A DNA stretch of 38,087 nucleotides from Candidatus Muiribacterium halophilum (GCA_023228995.1 JALOAD010000032.1:1-38087); one strand, 5' to 3'; numbered from the stretch's first letter, positions 1 through 7,612 are shown. The notes: generated by a model from the letters alone, not told the origin. Translations and numbers: made by a program.

Positions 1-62
1 GTTTCTATAAACAAAAGCAAAAAAAAAATCTACTCGGTAACTTGAGTGAACGTTGCGAAGCA

Positions 63-128
63 TATAATATACGGATGTATTATAAGTGAAGGAAGGTAAA
101 GAGATATTTTATATGGATGTAAAATATC
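63..128 (+). other. Two hairpins with GGATG loops
   Basis: Two adjacent inverted repeats present nearly the same loop. The first (63-84) pairs TATAATA-type arms around TACGGATG. The second is a perfect 9-bp stem, GATATTTTA at 103-111 with TAAAATATC at 120-128, around TATGGATG. An unpaired AGGAAGG lies between them at about 89-95. GGAUG in a hairpin loop is the known binding pattern of CsrA/RsmA, but no csrA gene is in view and the left edge of the window cuts the region. No coding frame is supported in 1-320. This could be part of an untranslated leader, a sponge RNA, or only a repeat. Confidence 0.4.
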
Positions 129-186
129 GAATGGTACCGAATGATTATTTTTTTGCGTTATTGTAATGAAAAAAATCAAAAACAGA

Positions 187-247
187 TCCCGGCTCAGAAT
201 CATGCCGGGATGACATTATATCAGAATCATGCCGGGATGACATTATA
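187..247. repeat. REP-like palindrome with a tandem 27-bp duplication
   Basis: TCCCGGC at 187-193 pairs with GCCGGGA at 204-210 around a 10-nt loop. The 27-bp unit beginning TCAGAATCATGCCGGG occurs twice in tandem, at 194-220 and 221-247. The unit is strikingly GC-richer than its surroundings. Palindromes of this CCCGGC/GCCGGG type are common dispersed extragenic elements in bacteria. With two copies and no spacer it is not a CRISPR array. Confidence 0.75.
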
Positions 248-260
248 TTAATTTTTGTTT

Positions 261-316
261 ATTTAATCAGAAGACTCAATTGAACCCTCTGATTAAATAC
301 ATAATTTAGAACTTTA
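261..316 (+). repeat. Dispersed intergenic repeat, palindromic double copy
   Basis: A forward copy of the dispersed repeat (278-316; core AATTGAACCCTCTGAT, then TAAATACATAATTTAGA) shares its AATT end with a reversed, slightly diverged copy (261-281). Together they make a near-perfect palindrome at 261-298. It lies just after the stop of the membrane/GNAT-like gene on the minus strand. The other copies are listed separately. Confidence 0.8.
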
Positions 317-320
317 GTTT

Positions 321-962
321 TTATAAAACAGAACTTTCTATTTTTTTTACAAAAACTGTTTTACCATCTTCATCTTCCTGCTTGATAAATCCCATTTTGT
401 TTATATATTTTAAATGTTTTTCTGATTGCAAATATATTTTAAATTTTTTAAAACCTAGTTGATAAAAATATTCTCTACTTTGTGAAAAAACAAAATTCCC
501 AGGTTTATAACCTCTATACTCCGGTGTTACATAATCACATAAAATCAAAAAAGTTCCATCATCAAGTTTTTTTCCAATAAATATTCCTGCTGTAACAACA
601 TTTCTAAGTATTGTAAAAGCTACAATATTTTCACCATCTATAAATGTAAAATCTGGAAAGAATTTTTTTATATCTTTATCATAAAATCTCATAAAATAAT
701 TCAAATATCTATTATCCTGCCTAACTTCTAAAATTTTAAAATATTCCTTTTCAAAATAAAAAGATATAAGATAATAAATATCTATTATAGTAATCGCAGC
801 ATTGACAAAAAACACAGGCCAAGCCTGAATAACAAACCCATATCCTGCCATTAATGAAGCTCCTACCAAATTTACCCATCTAAGATAAACAATAGAACTC
901 ATTAACAAAGAAACCATAACAATTACAGATGAAACATAGCCTACAATCTCAACAATAGCCAA
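321..962 (-). CDS. Membrane protein with YgjV-like N-terminus and GNAT-like C-terminus
   Basis: The 213-residue protein begins with about three hydrophobic segments (roughly residues 5-68) that resemble the YgjV-type inner-membrane module. A soluble part follows that looks like a diverged GNAT acetyltransferase fold: a beta strand near 'ILRNVVTAGIFIG', 'DYVTPEYRGYKPG' where GNATs have the acetyl-CoA loop, and a typical ending 'LKYINKMGF'. The start is TTG at 962, chosen because GAGGT lies 8 nt upstream; the first in-frame ATG would cut into the first membrane segment. A TTGACA-17-TATTAG promoter lies upstream. The acetyl-CoA loop is not canonical, so enzymatic activity is uncertain. Function unknown. 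Confidence 0.75.
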   Translation of the reverse strand: MAIVEIVGYVSSVIVMVSLLMSSIVYLRWVNLVGASLMAGYGFVIQAWPVFFVNAAITIIDIYYLISFYFEKEYFKILEVRQDNRYLNYFMRFYDKDIKKFFPDFTFIDGENIVAFTILRNVVTAGIFIGKKLDDGTFLILCDYVTPEYRGYKPGNFVFSQSREYFYQLGFKKFKIYLQSEKHLKYINKMGFIKQEDEDGKTVFVKKIESSVL

Positions 963-1000
963 TTTTTAATACCTCACTATAAATAATTATATCCTTCTTA

Positions 1001-1029
1001 CTAATATTACTTTTATGAAAATATGTCAA
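1001..1029 (-). promoter_or_regulatory. Promoter of the membrane/GNAT-like gene
   Basis: On the minus strand, TTGACA (1024-1029) is separated by 17 nt from TATTAG (1001-1006). It points into the gene starting at 962. Confidence 0.5.
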
Positions 1030-1102
1030 GTTTGACTTTTTAATGTAATAAATGAAATAATAATAAAAGAACTAAAATACTTTTTTTAATTAAAGGTTTA
1101 TT

Positions 1103-1831
1103 ATGAATATACAAAAAAAATTTATTATATTTTTTATTGCTATAGCTTGTATAAATTGTTATGCAAATGACTTTGAAAAAGTTTTTAATTTTTTGAAATC
1201 TGGTGATAATCACTTAGCTTTTCAGGAAATTGAAGGTATTTCTTCAACAGATGATACTATTAGAATATATTCATCAATCGCAAAAAATCTTTATTATGAA
1301 AAAGAAAATATTAATTTAAGCTCAACTGTTTGCCATGGTGCTGTTTCTTTTGCATTTAGAAAATATTACAGCTCTAATACTTCATCAAAAGATGAATTTT
1401 TATTTAAAGTTTCTAATCTATGTGATTTTATATTAAAAGTTTGCTGGAATGACTTTGATAATAAAAAAGTTATTTCACAAAAAACATTAGAAACCTGTTT
1501 AAAAATAGCAAATGAAAATGTTAAAATAGCTGGAATTCTAAAAAAACCTGAATATGAATTAGCTTTAAATTACTTTTTATTATCAAGAATAAATTTTATC
1601 GAAAACGACAGTAAAAAAGCATTTCACAATATTAACATGGCTATTAAACTATCAAAAAACTCAGACTTAGATGATTATAATTACTATAATGCTTATAATG
1701 GTTTTTATAATACTAAATTTGGTAATTTAAGCTCTGGTAAATCAATTATTGAATTAGCCAAAATTAATCTTAGAACTTCAAAAAAAGAAAAAGCTCAAAG
1801 ATATATTGAAGAAATTAAAAAACTTTTATAA
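1103..1831 (+). CDS. Exported small TPR-like protein of unknown function
   Basis: The 242-residue product starts with a signal peptide: a lysine pair, then a hydrophobic stretch to about residue 18. Processing could follow 'CYA' near residue 21, or use Cys16 as a weak lipobox. The rest is rich in charged helices, with TPR-like spacing near the end ('SKKAFHNINMAIKLSK' and 'SKKEKAQRYIEEIKK'). AAGG about 8 nt upstream supports the ATG. The gene is single, ending just before the terminator hairpin of the opposing sRNA candidate. No family was recognised; a periplasmic helical-repeat role is inference. Confidence 0.7.
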   Translation: MNIQKKFIIFFIAIACINCYANDFEKVFNFLKSGDNHLAFQEIEGISSTDDTIRIYSSIAKNLYYEKENINLSSTVCHGAVSFAFRKYYSSNTSSKDEFLFKVSNLCDFILKVCWNDFDNKKVISQKTLETCLKIANENVKIAGILKKPEYELALNYFLLSRINFIENDSKKAFHNINMAIKLSKNSDLDDYNYYNAYNGFYNTKFGNLSSGKSIIELAKINLRTSKKEKAQRYIEEIKKLL

Positions 1832-1835
1832 TAAT

Positions 1836-1865
1836 AAAAAAAAGCCCAGACTAATTTGCCTGGGC
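1836..1865 (-). terminator. Intrinsic terminator of sRNA-1
   Basis: GCCCAG (1844-1849) and CTGGGC (1860-1865) form a 6-bp GC-rich stem with a 10-nt loop. On the minus strand it is followed by eight T (positions 1843 down to 1836). There is no T run on the plus side, so it works leftward only. Confidence 0.8.
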
Positions 1866-1965
1866 AGTAAATACTGAGGGGTAAAAATAAAATGAAACTC
1901 ATTCTATTTTTTGAAACAATCTATTTTTTAAATCAATCTTTTATGCTTAAAAATAAAAACATTAT
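1836..1965 (-). ncRNA. Candidate small RNA with anti-SD motif (sRNA-1)
   Basis: An RNA of about 130 nt is predicted between a TTGACA-17-TATTAT promoter (1972-2000) and a strong intrinsic terminator (stem 1844-1849 with 1860-1865, then eight U). No convincing frame is read on this strand. The 5' part is AU-rich. Shortly before the terminator it carries CCCCUCAGUAUUUA, unpaired in simple folding, which is complementary to a purine-rich ribosome binding site. The match to the site of the peptide-binding lipoprotein gene at 29422-29436 is 14 bp with one bulged G. An alternative on the plus strand is a 27-codon frame at 1892-1975 preceded by GAGGGG, judged less likely. Confidence 0.6.
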
Positions 1966-1971
1966 GTTTAT

Positions 1972-2000
1972 ATAATATTCTTAATTTAATTATTTGTCAA
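1972..2000 (-). promoter_or_regulatory. Consensus promoter of sRNA-1
   Basis: Minus strand: TTGACA (1995-2000), a 17-nt spacer, then TATTAT (1972-1977). Predicted start of transcription is near 1965. It lies downstream of the thioredoxin-like gene on the same strand, not in front of any protein gene. Confidence 0.7.
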
Positions 2001-2086
2001 ATTTTTATACTATAGTTATAAGGAGCATATTTTGTTTTTATACTACACCGCATACCCTTTTTATATTAAAAAGTTATATATGTTTT

Positions 2087-3115
2087 TTACTGCGCTGTTG
2101 CTCCGCCACAACCTTCGTGATAATGTTCATCACCATGATTTAGTGAATCAGCTTTTTGTTTTGCATTCCATAGTAATATTTTTAATTGTCCAAGACTTGA
2201 AGCTTTTCCTGGATAAATCTTTTCTGTAAATATATTTTCAGCTTCCTTAAGATTTTTTTCACCTTCAGTAAAGTTTTGAGCAAATATATTTGATAAAATC
2301 AGGTAATAATAACCATTAAAATAAAAATCAGGCTTATTTTTTTTATTTTTGTAAAAGTCTGCAAATGATTTTAAACTTATGGAAGCTTCTTTATGAAATC
2401 TATTCATATATGCGTTTAATCCTGCATGATAAAGCACTTCACCCTTCTTGTTATTATCATTCGATGCATTATTATAGAAAAAATCCGATTTAATCATATT
2501 ATTTTTTATAAGACTTATATGTCCCATAATAATATTAGTTTTAAAGTTATACTGATCTTCAAATAATACTTTTTCAAGAATTCTTTCCGCATGTGAATAC
2601 ATTTTTCTTTCAAAATATTTTTCACCAAGTGTAATATGTTCATTCATTGAAAGAATGCCTGCTTTATATTTCCTTTTAAGGTCTAAAAATGAATTATCTT
2701 TATAGATTATATTTTTTATACTTTCTACAAATTTCTCTGGTTTTTCATAATTTTCAATTCTATCAATCTCATTCCCAAATTTATCTAAAACAATATATGT
2801 AGGAAGTATATTTATATTGAAATATTGTACAAGTCTTTTGCTTTGCATTGGATTTAAACTTACTAAATTTAAATGTTTTTTTGCAAAATCAGTGAATTTT
2901 GGTGATTCAAGAGTGTTATTAGCAAAACTCTTATATCCTCCACACCAAAACTTACCAAATTCAACAAGAACTGGTTTTGAATATTTTTGACCTATAAAAT
3001 CTCTTACATTAGAAGACCATGTAGAATCGTGTTTATACCAAGCTCCATGTTCTGAGTCTGCATAAACTCCAATTCCAATAAATAAAACTAATACGGTTAA
3101 CAATAATTTTTTCAT
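2087..3115 (-). CDS. Exported thioredoxin-fold protein with TPR-like region
   Basis: The 342-residue protein has a cleavable signal peptide (residues 1-19, ending 'VYA'). A thioredoxin fold follows (about 40-130): 'PVLVEFGKFWCGGY' and a cis-proline motif 'LPTYIV' (Pro105). The normal CxxC has only its first cysteine (Cys58); the second position is Tyr. The remainder is TPR-like helices, ending in a His/Cys-rich tail (DEHYHEGCGG). The start is ATG at 3115 because GGAGG sits 6 nt before it; a longer frame from a TTG at 3127 would include that site. It is probably second in an operon after the TPR gene at 3948. A one-cysteine site suggests isomerase, chaperone or metal-binding use; that is inference. 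Confidence 0.8.
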   Translation of the reverse strand: MKKLLLTVLVLFIGIGVYADSEHGAWYKHDSTWSSNVRDFIGQKYSKPVLVEFGKFWCGGYKSFANNTLESPKFTDFAKKHLNLVSLNPMQSKRLVQYFNINILPTYIVLDKFGNEIDRIENYEKPEKFVESIKNIIYKDNSFLDLKRKYKAGILSMNEHITLGEKYFERKMYSHAERILEKVLFEDQYNFKTNIIMGHISLIKNNMIKSDFFYNNASNDNNKKGEVLYHAGLNAYMNRFHKEASISLKSFADFYKNKKNKPDFYFNGYYYLILSNIFAQNFTEGEKNLKEAENIFTEKIYPGKASSLGQLKILLWNAKQKADSLNHGDEHYHEGCGGATAQ

Positions 3116-3133
3116 AAAACCCTCCAAGGTTTA

Positions 3134-3180
3134 TTAAAATGTTATTTTGTTAAAATGTTATTTTGTTAAAATATTATTTT
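3134..3180. repeat. 16-bp tandem repeat, about three copies
   Basis: TTAAAATGTTATTTTG occurs at 3134-3149 and 3150-3165, with a third slightly diverged copy at 3166-3180. It fills nearly the whole gap between two co-oriented genes, ending right at the stop codon at 3181. It lies upstream of the SD of the thioredoxin-like gene, so copy number could affect its expression. Confidence 0.85.
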
Positions 3181-3948
3181 TTAAAATTCAATTTGTTGAA
3201 CAAGTTCATTAAATTTTTCAATATCTTTTTTAAATTCTTCTGTATTACCAAGTTTTTCATGAACATGAGCTCTATAATCATAAGCTTCTATTTCTTCAGG
3301 ATTTAATTCAATAGATGTATTAAGATCATTTAAAGCTTTTTCAAATTCATCCATTTCAAAATAACACATTGCTCTTGATAAAAATATTGATGAATCCTGA
3401 AATTCATCTTCAACTTCATTTATAATATTAGAAAAATCTTGAATAGCTTTTTCAAATTCACTTTTTTCAAAATAAACATGACCACGAGCAAACAAAGCTT
3501 CATAATAATGTTCTTCTAAATTTAAAGCTTTATTAAATAAATCGAGTGCTTTGTCGTTTTCTTCAACATCAAAATAACAAACACCTTTTTGATAATATGC
3601 TTGAGGGAAATCAGGATTTAATTCAATACATTTATCAAAACATTCCATAGCTTTGTCAGCAGCTTCTTTTTCATCATAAATCATTCCCATACTATAATAA
3701 ACATAATGAATCATATCTTTAAACTCAGTTGAATAGTTTTTTATTATACTTTCAAACACAATTAAGGATTCATCACTTCGATCAAGCTCAGCTAGAATGA
3801 TACCTCTAGAAAAAATACAATGTACATTTTCAGGGTCAATCTCAATACATTTTTCAATATTATCAAGAGCTCCTACAAAATCACCTTCCTGTTGTGAATC
3901 ATCAGCCATTTTAAAATAATTTTCAAATTCCTTTTTCTTATCAATCAT
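3181..3948 (-). CDS. TPR repeat protein, cytoplasmic
   Basis: The 255-residue protein is built almost entirely of tetratricopeptide repeats. About six units can be seen, for example 'GALDNIEKCIEIDPENVHCIFSRG' near the start and 'ALNDLNTSIELNPEEIEAYDYRA' near the end, each with the usual small/large residue pattern and a Pro at the turn. There is no signal peptide or membrane segment, and the protein is very acidic. GGAG lies 5 nt before the ATG. It is probably co-transcribed with the exported thioredoxin-like gene downstream and is divergent from the deacetylase fusion gene. A protein-protein scaffold is the usual role; the partner is unknown. Confidence 0.85.
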   Translation of the reverse strand: MIDKKKEFENYFKMADDSQQEGDFVGALDNIEKCIEIDPENVHCIFSRGIILAELDRSDESLIVFESIIKNYSTEFKDMIHYVYYSMGMIYDEKEAADKAMECFDKCIELNPDFPQAYYQKGVCYFDVEENDKALDLFNKALNLEEHYYEALFARGHVYFEKSEFEKAIQDFSNIINEVEDEFQDSSIFLSRAMCYFEMDEFEKALNDLNTSIELNPEEIEAYDYRAHVHEKLGNTEEFKKDIEKFNELVQQIEF

Positions 3949-4001
3949 AAATTCTCCTTTTTTGAAATCAATTAAGTGCTATTAATAAACATCAGACACA
4001 A

Positions 4002-4031
4002 TTGCTATTTTAATATTTATTTTGCTATACT
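4002..4031 (+). promoter_or_regulatory. Promoter of the GNAT-deacetylase gene
   Basis: TTGCTA (4002-4007) and TATACT (4026-4031) with 18-nt spacing, about 45 nt before the ATG. Confidence 0.45.
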
Positions 4032-4075
4032 ATTATACATTATTTTTAAATAAATTAAAGTTTTAAAGAGGTATT

Positions 4076-5815
4076 ATGTTTAGAATCAGAAAGTTTTTTG
4101 ATTCAATTAACAATTCAAATAAGAGAAATATTCAACAAATAAAAACAATATTAAAAGAAAGATTTCCGCTTTTAGATGATGATTATCTTAATAACTTTAG
4201 TAAAATGCTTGATAATCCAGTTTCTAAAAAATTCAGAACTATAATTTTTATAGCAGATAACATGAACTCAAAACTTAAAGGATTCGCAATTCTACTTCAT
4301 TTTTCTGATCTTAATTTTTATTATTTAGATTTCATCGCTTCAAATTCCAATTTTTCAGGAAGAGGTATTGGAGCAGCATTATATCAAAGAATTCGTGAAG
4401 AAGCTTATAGTGCTAATGTAACTGGTATATTTATGGAATGTCTTCCTGATGATCCTGCTTTATGCAAAGATCCTGTAATTCTCAAAGAAAATATATCAAG
4501 ACTTAAGTTTTACGAAAAATTCAATGTTAGACCAATAATAAACACTGCTTACGAAACTCCTGTCAAAACAGGTGACGACAATCCACCATATCTATTACTT
4601 GATAACCTTTCAAAACAAGAAAATATTTATAAAGATTATTTTAAAAAAGTTGTAACTGCGATTTTAAAAAGAAAATATCACGATGTTGTTGATCAAAATT
4701 ATATCAATACAGTTGTAAATTCAATAAAAGACGAAACTGTTCAACTAAGACCTCTAAAATATTTAAAAAAAGAAGTTCATTACAGTTTTTCATCAGAAAT
4801 ATCCAATGATGAAAAAATACCCTATGTATTTAATCATGAACATAATTTACATCATATTCATGAAAGAGGTTATGTTGAAAAACCATTAAGACTTGATTCA
4901 ATATTAAAAACAATCAATAAAAGTTCGCTTTTTTTGGAATATCCAGCTAAAAAATGCTCTGAAGCACTAATAAAAGAAGTTCATTCAAAAGAATTTTTCA
5001 ATTATATTAAAACAGTATGTGAAAATATCTCTGAAAAAAACAACATATATCCTTATGTATTTCCTTTAAGAAATCGGACAAAGCCCCCTATAGAATTAAC
5101 TGTAAGAGCTGGTTATTATTGCATAGACACTTTTACACCATTAAATAAACATGTATTTAGTACTGCAAAAAAAGCAGTAGATTGTGCATATACAGGAGCA
5201 GAACTTTTAACAGATAACAGACTTGTATATTCTCTTGTAAGACCTCCAGGACATCATTCTGGTATAAATACTTATGGTGGTTTTTGTTATTTTAACTCAG
5301 CAGCAATTGCTGCTCAATTCTTGTCAAAAAAAGGCAAAGTTTGCATGCTTGACATTGATTATCATCACGGAAACGGCCAACAAGATATATTTTACAAAAG
5401 AGATGATGTACTTACAATTTCAATACATGGACATCCAAGATTTGCTTATCCATATTTTAGTGGTTTTGCAGAAGAAAAAGGCGAAGATAATGGTGTTGAT
5501 TTTAATCATAACTTCCCATTACCTGAAAAAATCACTTTTGAAAAATATATTGAAACATTAAAAAAATCTATTAAAATAATAGAAAATTCAGATACAGAGT
5601 ATTTAATAATCTGTTTTGGTGCTGATACTTCCAAAGGAGATCCAACAGGGACTTGGGATTTTGAAAAAAAAGATTATGAAGTTTTAGGCAAATTAATTGG
5701 AAATATGAATTTACCAACTTTAGTAGTACAAGAAGGTGGTTATTCTACAAAAAAAATCGGTAATATTGTATTATATTTTTTAAGTGGTTTATGGAAAAGT
5801 ATTTATAACAAATAA
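4076..5815 (+). CDS. GNAT acetyltransferase fused to HDAC-like / acetylpolyamine amidohydrolase
   Basis: The 579-residue protein combines two opposing activities. Residues about 50-175 form a GNAT domain with the acetyl-CoA loop 'GRGIGAALYQRIREEA' (from 95). Residues about 245-579 form an arginase-fold deacetylase: 'RPPGHHSG' (His393, His394), 'LDIDYHHGNG' (Asp428 and His430 as metal ligands), 'FGADTSKGDP' (Asp517, third ligand) and 'QEGGY' (Tyr556, transition-state stabiliser). The DTxxGDPxG and QEGGY signatures resemble acetylpolyamine amidohydrolases rather than class I histone deacetylases. All catalytic residues are present. GAGG supports the ATG. A flavin reductase gene follows after 10 nt, probably in one operon. 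The substrate (polyamine or protein lysine) is not shown by sequence. Confidence 0.92.
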   Translation: MFRIRKFFDSINNSNKRNIQQIKTILKERFPLLDDDYLNNFSKMLDNPVSKKFRTIIFIADNMNSKLKGFAILLHFSDLNFYYLDFIASNSNFSGRGIGAALYQRIREEAYSANVTGIFMECLPDDPALCKDPVILKENISRLKFYEKFNVRPIINTAYETPVKTGDDNPPYLLLDNLSKQENIYKDYFKKVVTAILKRKYHDVVDQNYINTVVNSIKDETVQLRPLKYLKKEVHYSFSSEISNDEKIPYVFNHEHNLHHIHERGYVEKPLRLDSILKTINKSSLFLEYPAKKCSEALIKEVHSKEFFNYIKTVCENISEKNNIYPYVFPLRNRTKPPIELTVRAGYYCIDTFTPLNKHVFSTAKKAVDCAYTGAELLTDNRLVYSLVRPPGHHSGINTYGGFCYFNSAAIAAQFLSKKGKVCMLDIDYHHGNGQQDIFYKRDDVLTISIHGHPRFAYPYFSGFAEEKGEDNGVDFNHNFPLPEKITFEKYIETLKKSIKIIENSDTEYLIICFGADTSKGDPTGTWDFEKKDYEVLGKLIGNMNLPTLVVQEGGYSTKKIGNIVLYFLSGLWKSIYNK

Positions 5816-5825
5816 TGAGGTGATT

Positions 5826-6401
5826 ATGAAAAAAATAAAAATACAAGATAATATTTTTGTTAATCCAATGCCAGTAGTATTAATCGGCAGCAGTTCCCAG
5901 AGAAAAGATAACTTTATGAATTGTGCATGGATATCCCAAGTTAATGTAGCTCCTGCAATAGTATCAATTTCTATTAACAAAAATCACAAAACTGCAATTT
6001 CAATTAAAGAAACACAATGCTTTAGCATAAATATACCAACTGAAGAACTTATGGAAAAAACTGATTATTCAGGTATGGTATCCAATAGAAGAATTTCAAA
6101 AAAAGAATTATTTGATGTTTTTTATAGCGAAGAATTTAAAGTTCCTATGATTAAAGAATGTGCTGTAAATATAGAGTGCAAAGTTGTTGATATAAAGGAA
6201 TTTCAAACAAATACAGTTTTTTTTGGGAAATTTATAAATTGTTATAGTGAAAAAAAATATTTAACCAATAATAAACTTGATAATAATAAAATCAATGGAT
6301 TTTCAGTAATAATGCCCGATAATATTTATATATCAAAAGGTAAAAAAATCGGTAATGCTCTGGATGAAAATACAATGAAAAAATTTTCATTACTATATTG
6401 A
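5826..6401 (+). CDS. Flavin reductase-like FMN-binding protein
   Basis: The 191-residue protein belongs to the flavin reductase / flavoredoxin split-barrel family. It shows the N-terminal 'NPMPVVLIGSS', 'NFMNCAWISQVNVAPAIVSISIN' (FMN-binding strand region) and 'FSINIPTEELMEKTDYSGMVS' in the usual order, and its length is normal. The ATG at 5826 is chosen because AGGTG lies 3-8 nt upstream; a longer frame would overlap the end of the deacetylase gene. Members bind FMN and either reduce flavin with NAD(P)H or carry electrons. A promoter for the following tRNA overlaps its stop codon. Confidence 0.88.
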   Translation: MKKIKIQDNIFVNPMPVVLIGSSSQRKDNFMNCAWISQVNVAPAIVSISINKNHKTAISIKETQCFSINIPTEELMEKTDYSGMVSNRRISKKELFDVFYSEEFKVPMIKECAVNIECKVVDIKEFQTNTVFFGKFINCYSEKKYLTNNKLDNNKINGFSVIMPDNIYISKGKKIGNALDENTMKKFSLLY

Positions 6402-6426
6402 TTTTTATATAATAAGATTGTAATAT
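6398..6426 (+). promoter_or_regulatory. Promoter of tRNA-Val
   Basis: TTGATT (6398-6403), exactly 17 nt, then TAATAT (6421-6426). The -35 box includes the stop codon of the flavin reductase gene. The start site would be near 6433, 12 nt before the tRNA. Confidence 0.65.
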
Positions 6427-6444
6427 GTAATCAACAACTTAGGT

Positions 6445-6519
6445 GGGCGGTTAGTTCAGGGGGAGAACACTTGCTTGACGTGCAAGGGGTCGCTGGTTCA
6501 ATTCCAGCATCGCCTACCA
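6445..6519 (+). tRNA. tRNA-Val (anticodon GAC)
   Basis: The cloverleaf is complete: acceptor GGGCGGT/ATCGCCT (with G-U pairs), D stem GTTC/GAAC, anticodon stem CTTGC/GCAAG with loop TTGACGT, T stem GCTGG/CCAGC with TTCAATT loop, discriminator A and an encoded CCA (6517-6519). The anticodon GAC reads the valine codons GUC and GUU. No terminator separates it from the next gene, whose ATG is only 28 nt away. Confidence 0.95.
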
Positions 6520-6547
6520 CACCTTTACTTTCTTTCTTGAGGCTATA

Positions 6548-7537
6548 ATGGATAATCTAATAAATCATTGTATATGCACAAAATGTAAATATCTTATTAT
6601 TAATAAAAATTTATGGAATAAAGAAGATATACACAGAAAATACTGTGGTTATATTATGCCATATCAAACTCTTGAAGAATTAATTAATACAACAAATTGT
6701 GAATTTTTTTCTGAGGATAAAACTAAAAAAAGAAAAGTTCTAATTTTAGGAGCTAGCGGATTAATAGGTAGCAGTCTTTTTAGAGAATTTTTATGTTATG
6801 ATAGCTTTTTGATATTTGGTACATATAATTTTGATAAAAGCCATAATGATTTTTTGCAGCTTGATTTGGAAAAAATTCAAGATACAATAGATATTGTTAA
6901 TAATATAAATCCAGATGTTATTATTTGGGCTGCAGAAAATGAATATTCAAAAGAAAATTTAAAAATTAAAAAAACTTTTATTGAACTTCTGCAAAATATT
7001 TCTTCAAATACAAAATTTATATTTTTTTCAACAGATGCTGTTTTTTCAGGAGAAAAAGGTGATTATTCTGAAAAAGATTCAATAACAATTCCTTCAAAAA
7101 ACAATTATATGCATGATTATATCACAGGTAAAATTGAAAGAGAAAATTTTATAAAAGCACTTCCAAATAGCATTATAGTTAGAACAGGTCCTGTTTACGG
7201 AAAAAATTTAAATAGAAAATGGGACTTTCGCAGTGAAGCTATACTTTCTCAAATACAAAACTCAAATTCTATTATTGTTAAAGAAAATTTTATAAGAAAT
7301 TTTATAAACAATAAATTTCTTGCTAAAAATATTTTAAAGCTTTGTATAATTGATTTTCGTGGAATTATACATATTACTAATTTTACAAAAAGATCTACTT
7401 CTAATCACTATAAATTACTTGCTGAATATAATGGTTTTAATTCTTCTTTGATTTTAGAAGAAAAACAATCTGAAAATAAAGATCTGAGTTTAAACAATTC
7501 TTTATTTATGGAAATTAATCAGAATTTAAACTATTAA
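6548..7537 (+). CDS. RmlD-like SDR reductase with N-terminal Cys cluster
   Basis: The 329-residue protein has a Rossmann NAD(P)-binding motif 'GASGLIG' (68-74), 'STDAVFSGEKGDYSEKD' and a YxxxK catalytic pair ('YITGK'), all typical of the dTDP-4-dehydrorhamnose reductase (RmlD) branch of extended SDRs. In front is an unusual 60-residue extension with Cys8, Cys10, Cys13, Cys33 and Cys51, compatible with a zinc or iron-sulfur site. GAGG is 8 nt before the ATG. It probably shares the tRNA-Val transcript. No other rhamnose or sugar-nucleotide genes are nearby, so the substrate is unknown. Confidence 0.8.
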   Translation: MDNLINHCICTKCKYLIINKNLWNKEDIHRKYCGYIMPYQTLEELINTTNCEFFSEDKTKKRKVLILGASGLIGSSLFREFLCYDSFLIFGTYNFDKSHNDFLQLDLEKIQDTIDIVNNINPDVIIWAAENEYSKENLKIKKTFIELLQNISSNTKFIFFSTDAVFSGEKGDYSEKDSITIPSKNNYMHDYITGKIERENFIKALPNSIIVRTGPVYGKNLNRKWDFRSEAILSQIQNSNSIIVKENFIRNFINNKFLAKNILKLCIIDFRGIIHITNFTKRSTSNHYKLLAEYNGFNSSLILEEKQSENKDLSLNNSLFMEINQNLNY

Positions 7538-7612
7538 TACCACATTACCTCTAATAAAAATACCTACACATTATTGTATTCATTACATTTTTATTTTTAT
7601 TTCATTTTTACA

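Noticed and set aside
194-247. Two direct repeats as a possible CRISPR array
   Set aside because: The two 27-bp units touch without a spacer and no cas gene is near.
1892-1975. A 27-codon plus-strand frame preceded by GAGGGG
   Set aside because: It is antisense to the minus-strand sRNA candidate, which has both a consensus promoter and a terminator. The GAGGGG is better explained as the complement of the sRNA seed. It remains an alternative.
2032-2229. Plus-strand frame starting with TTG after AAGGAG
   Set aside because: Most of it lies antisense to the well-supported thioredoxin-like gene, and the protein has no recognisable features.
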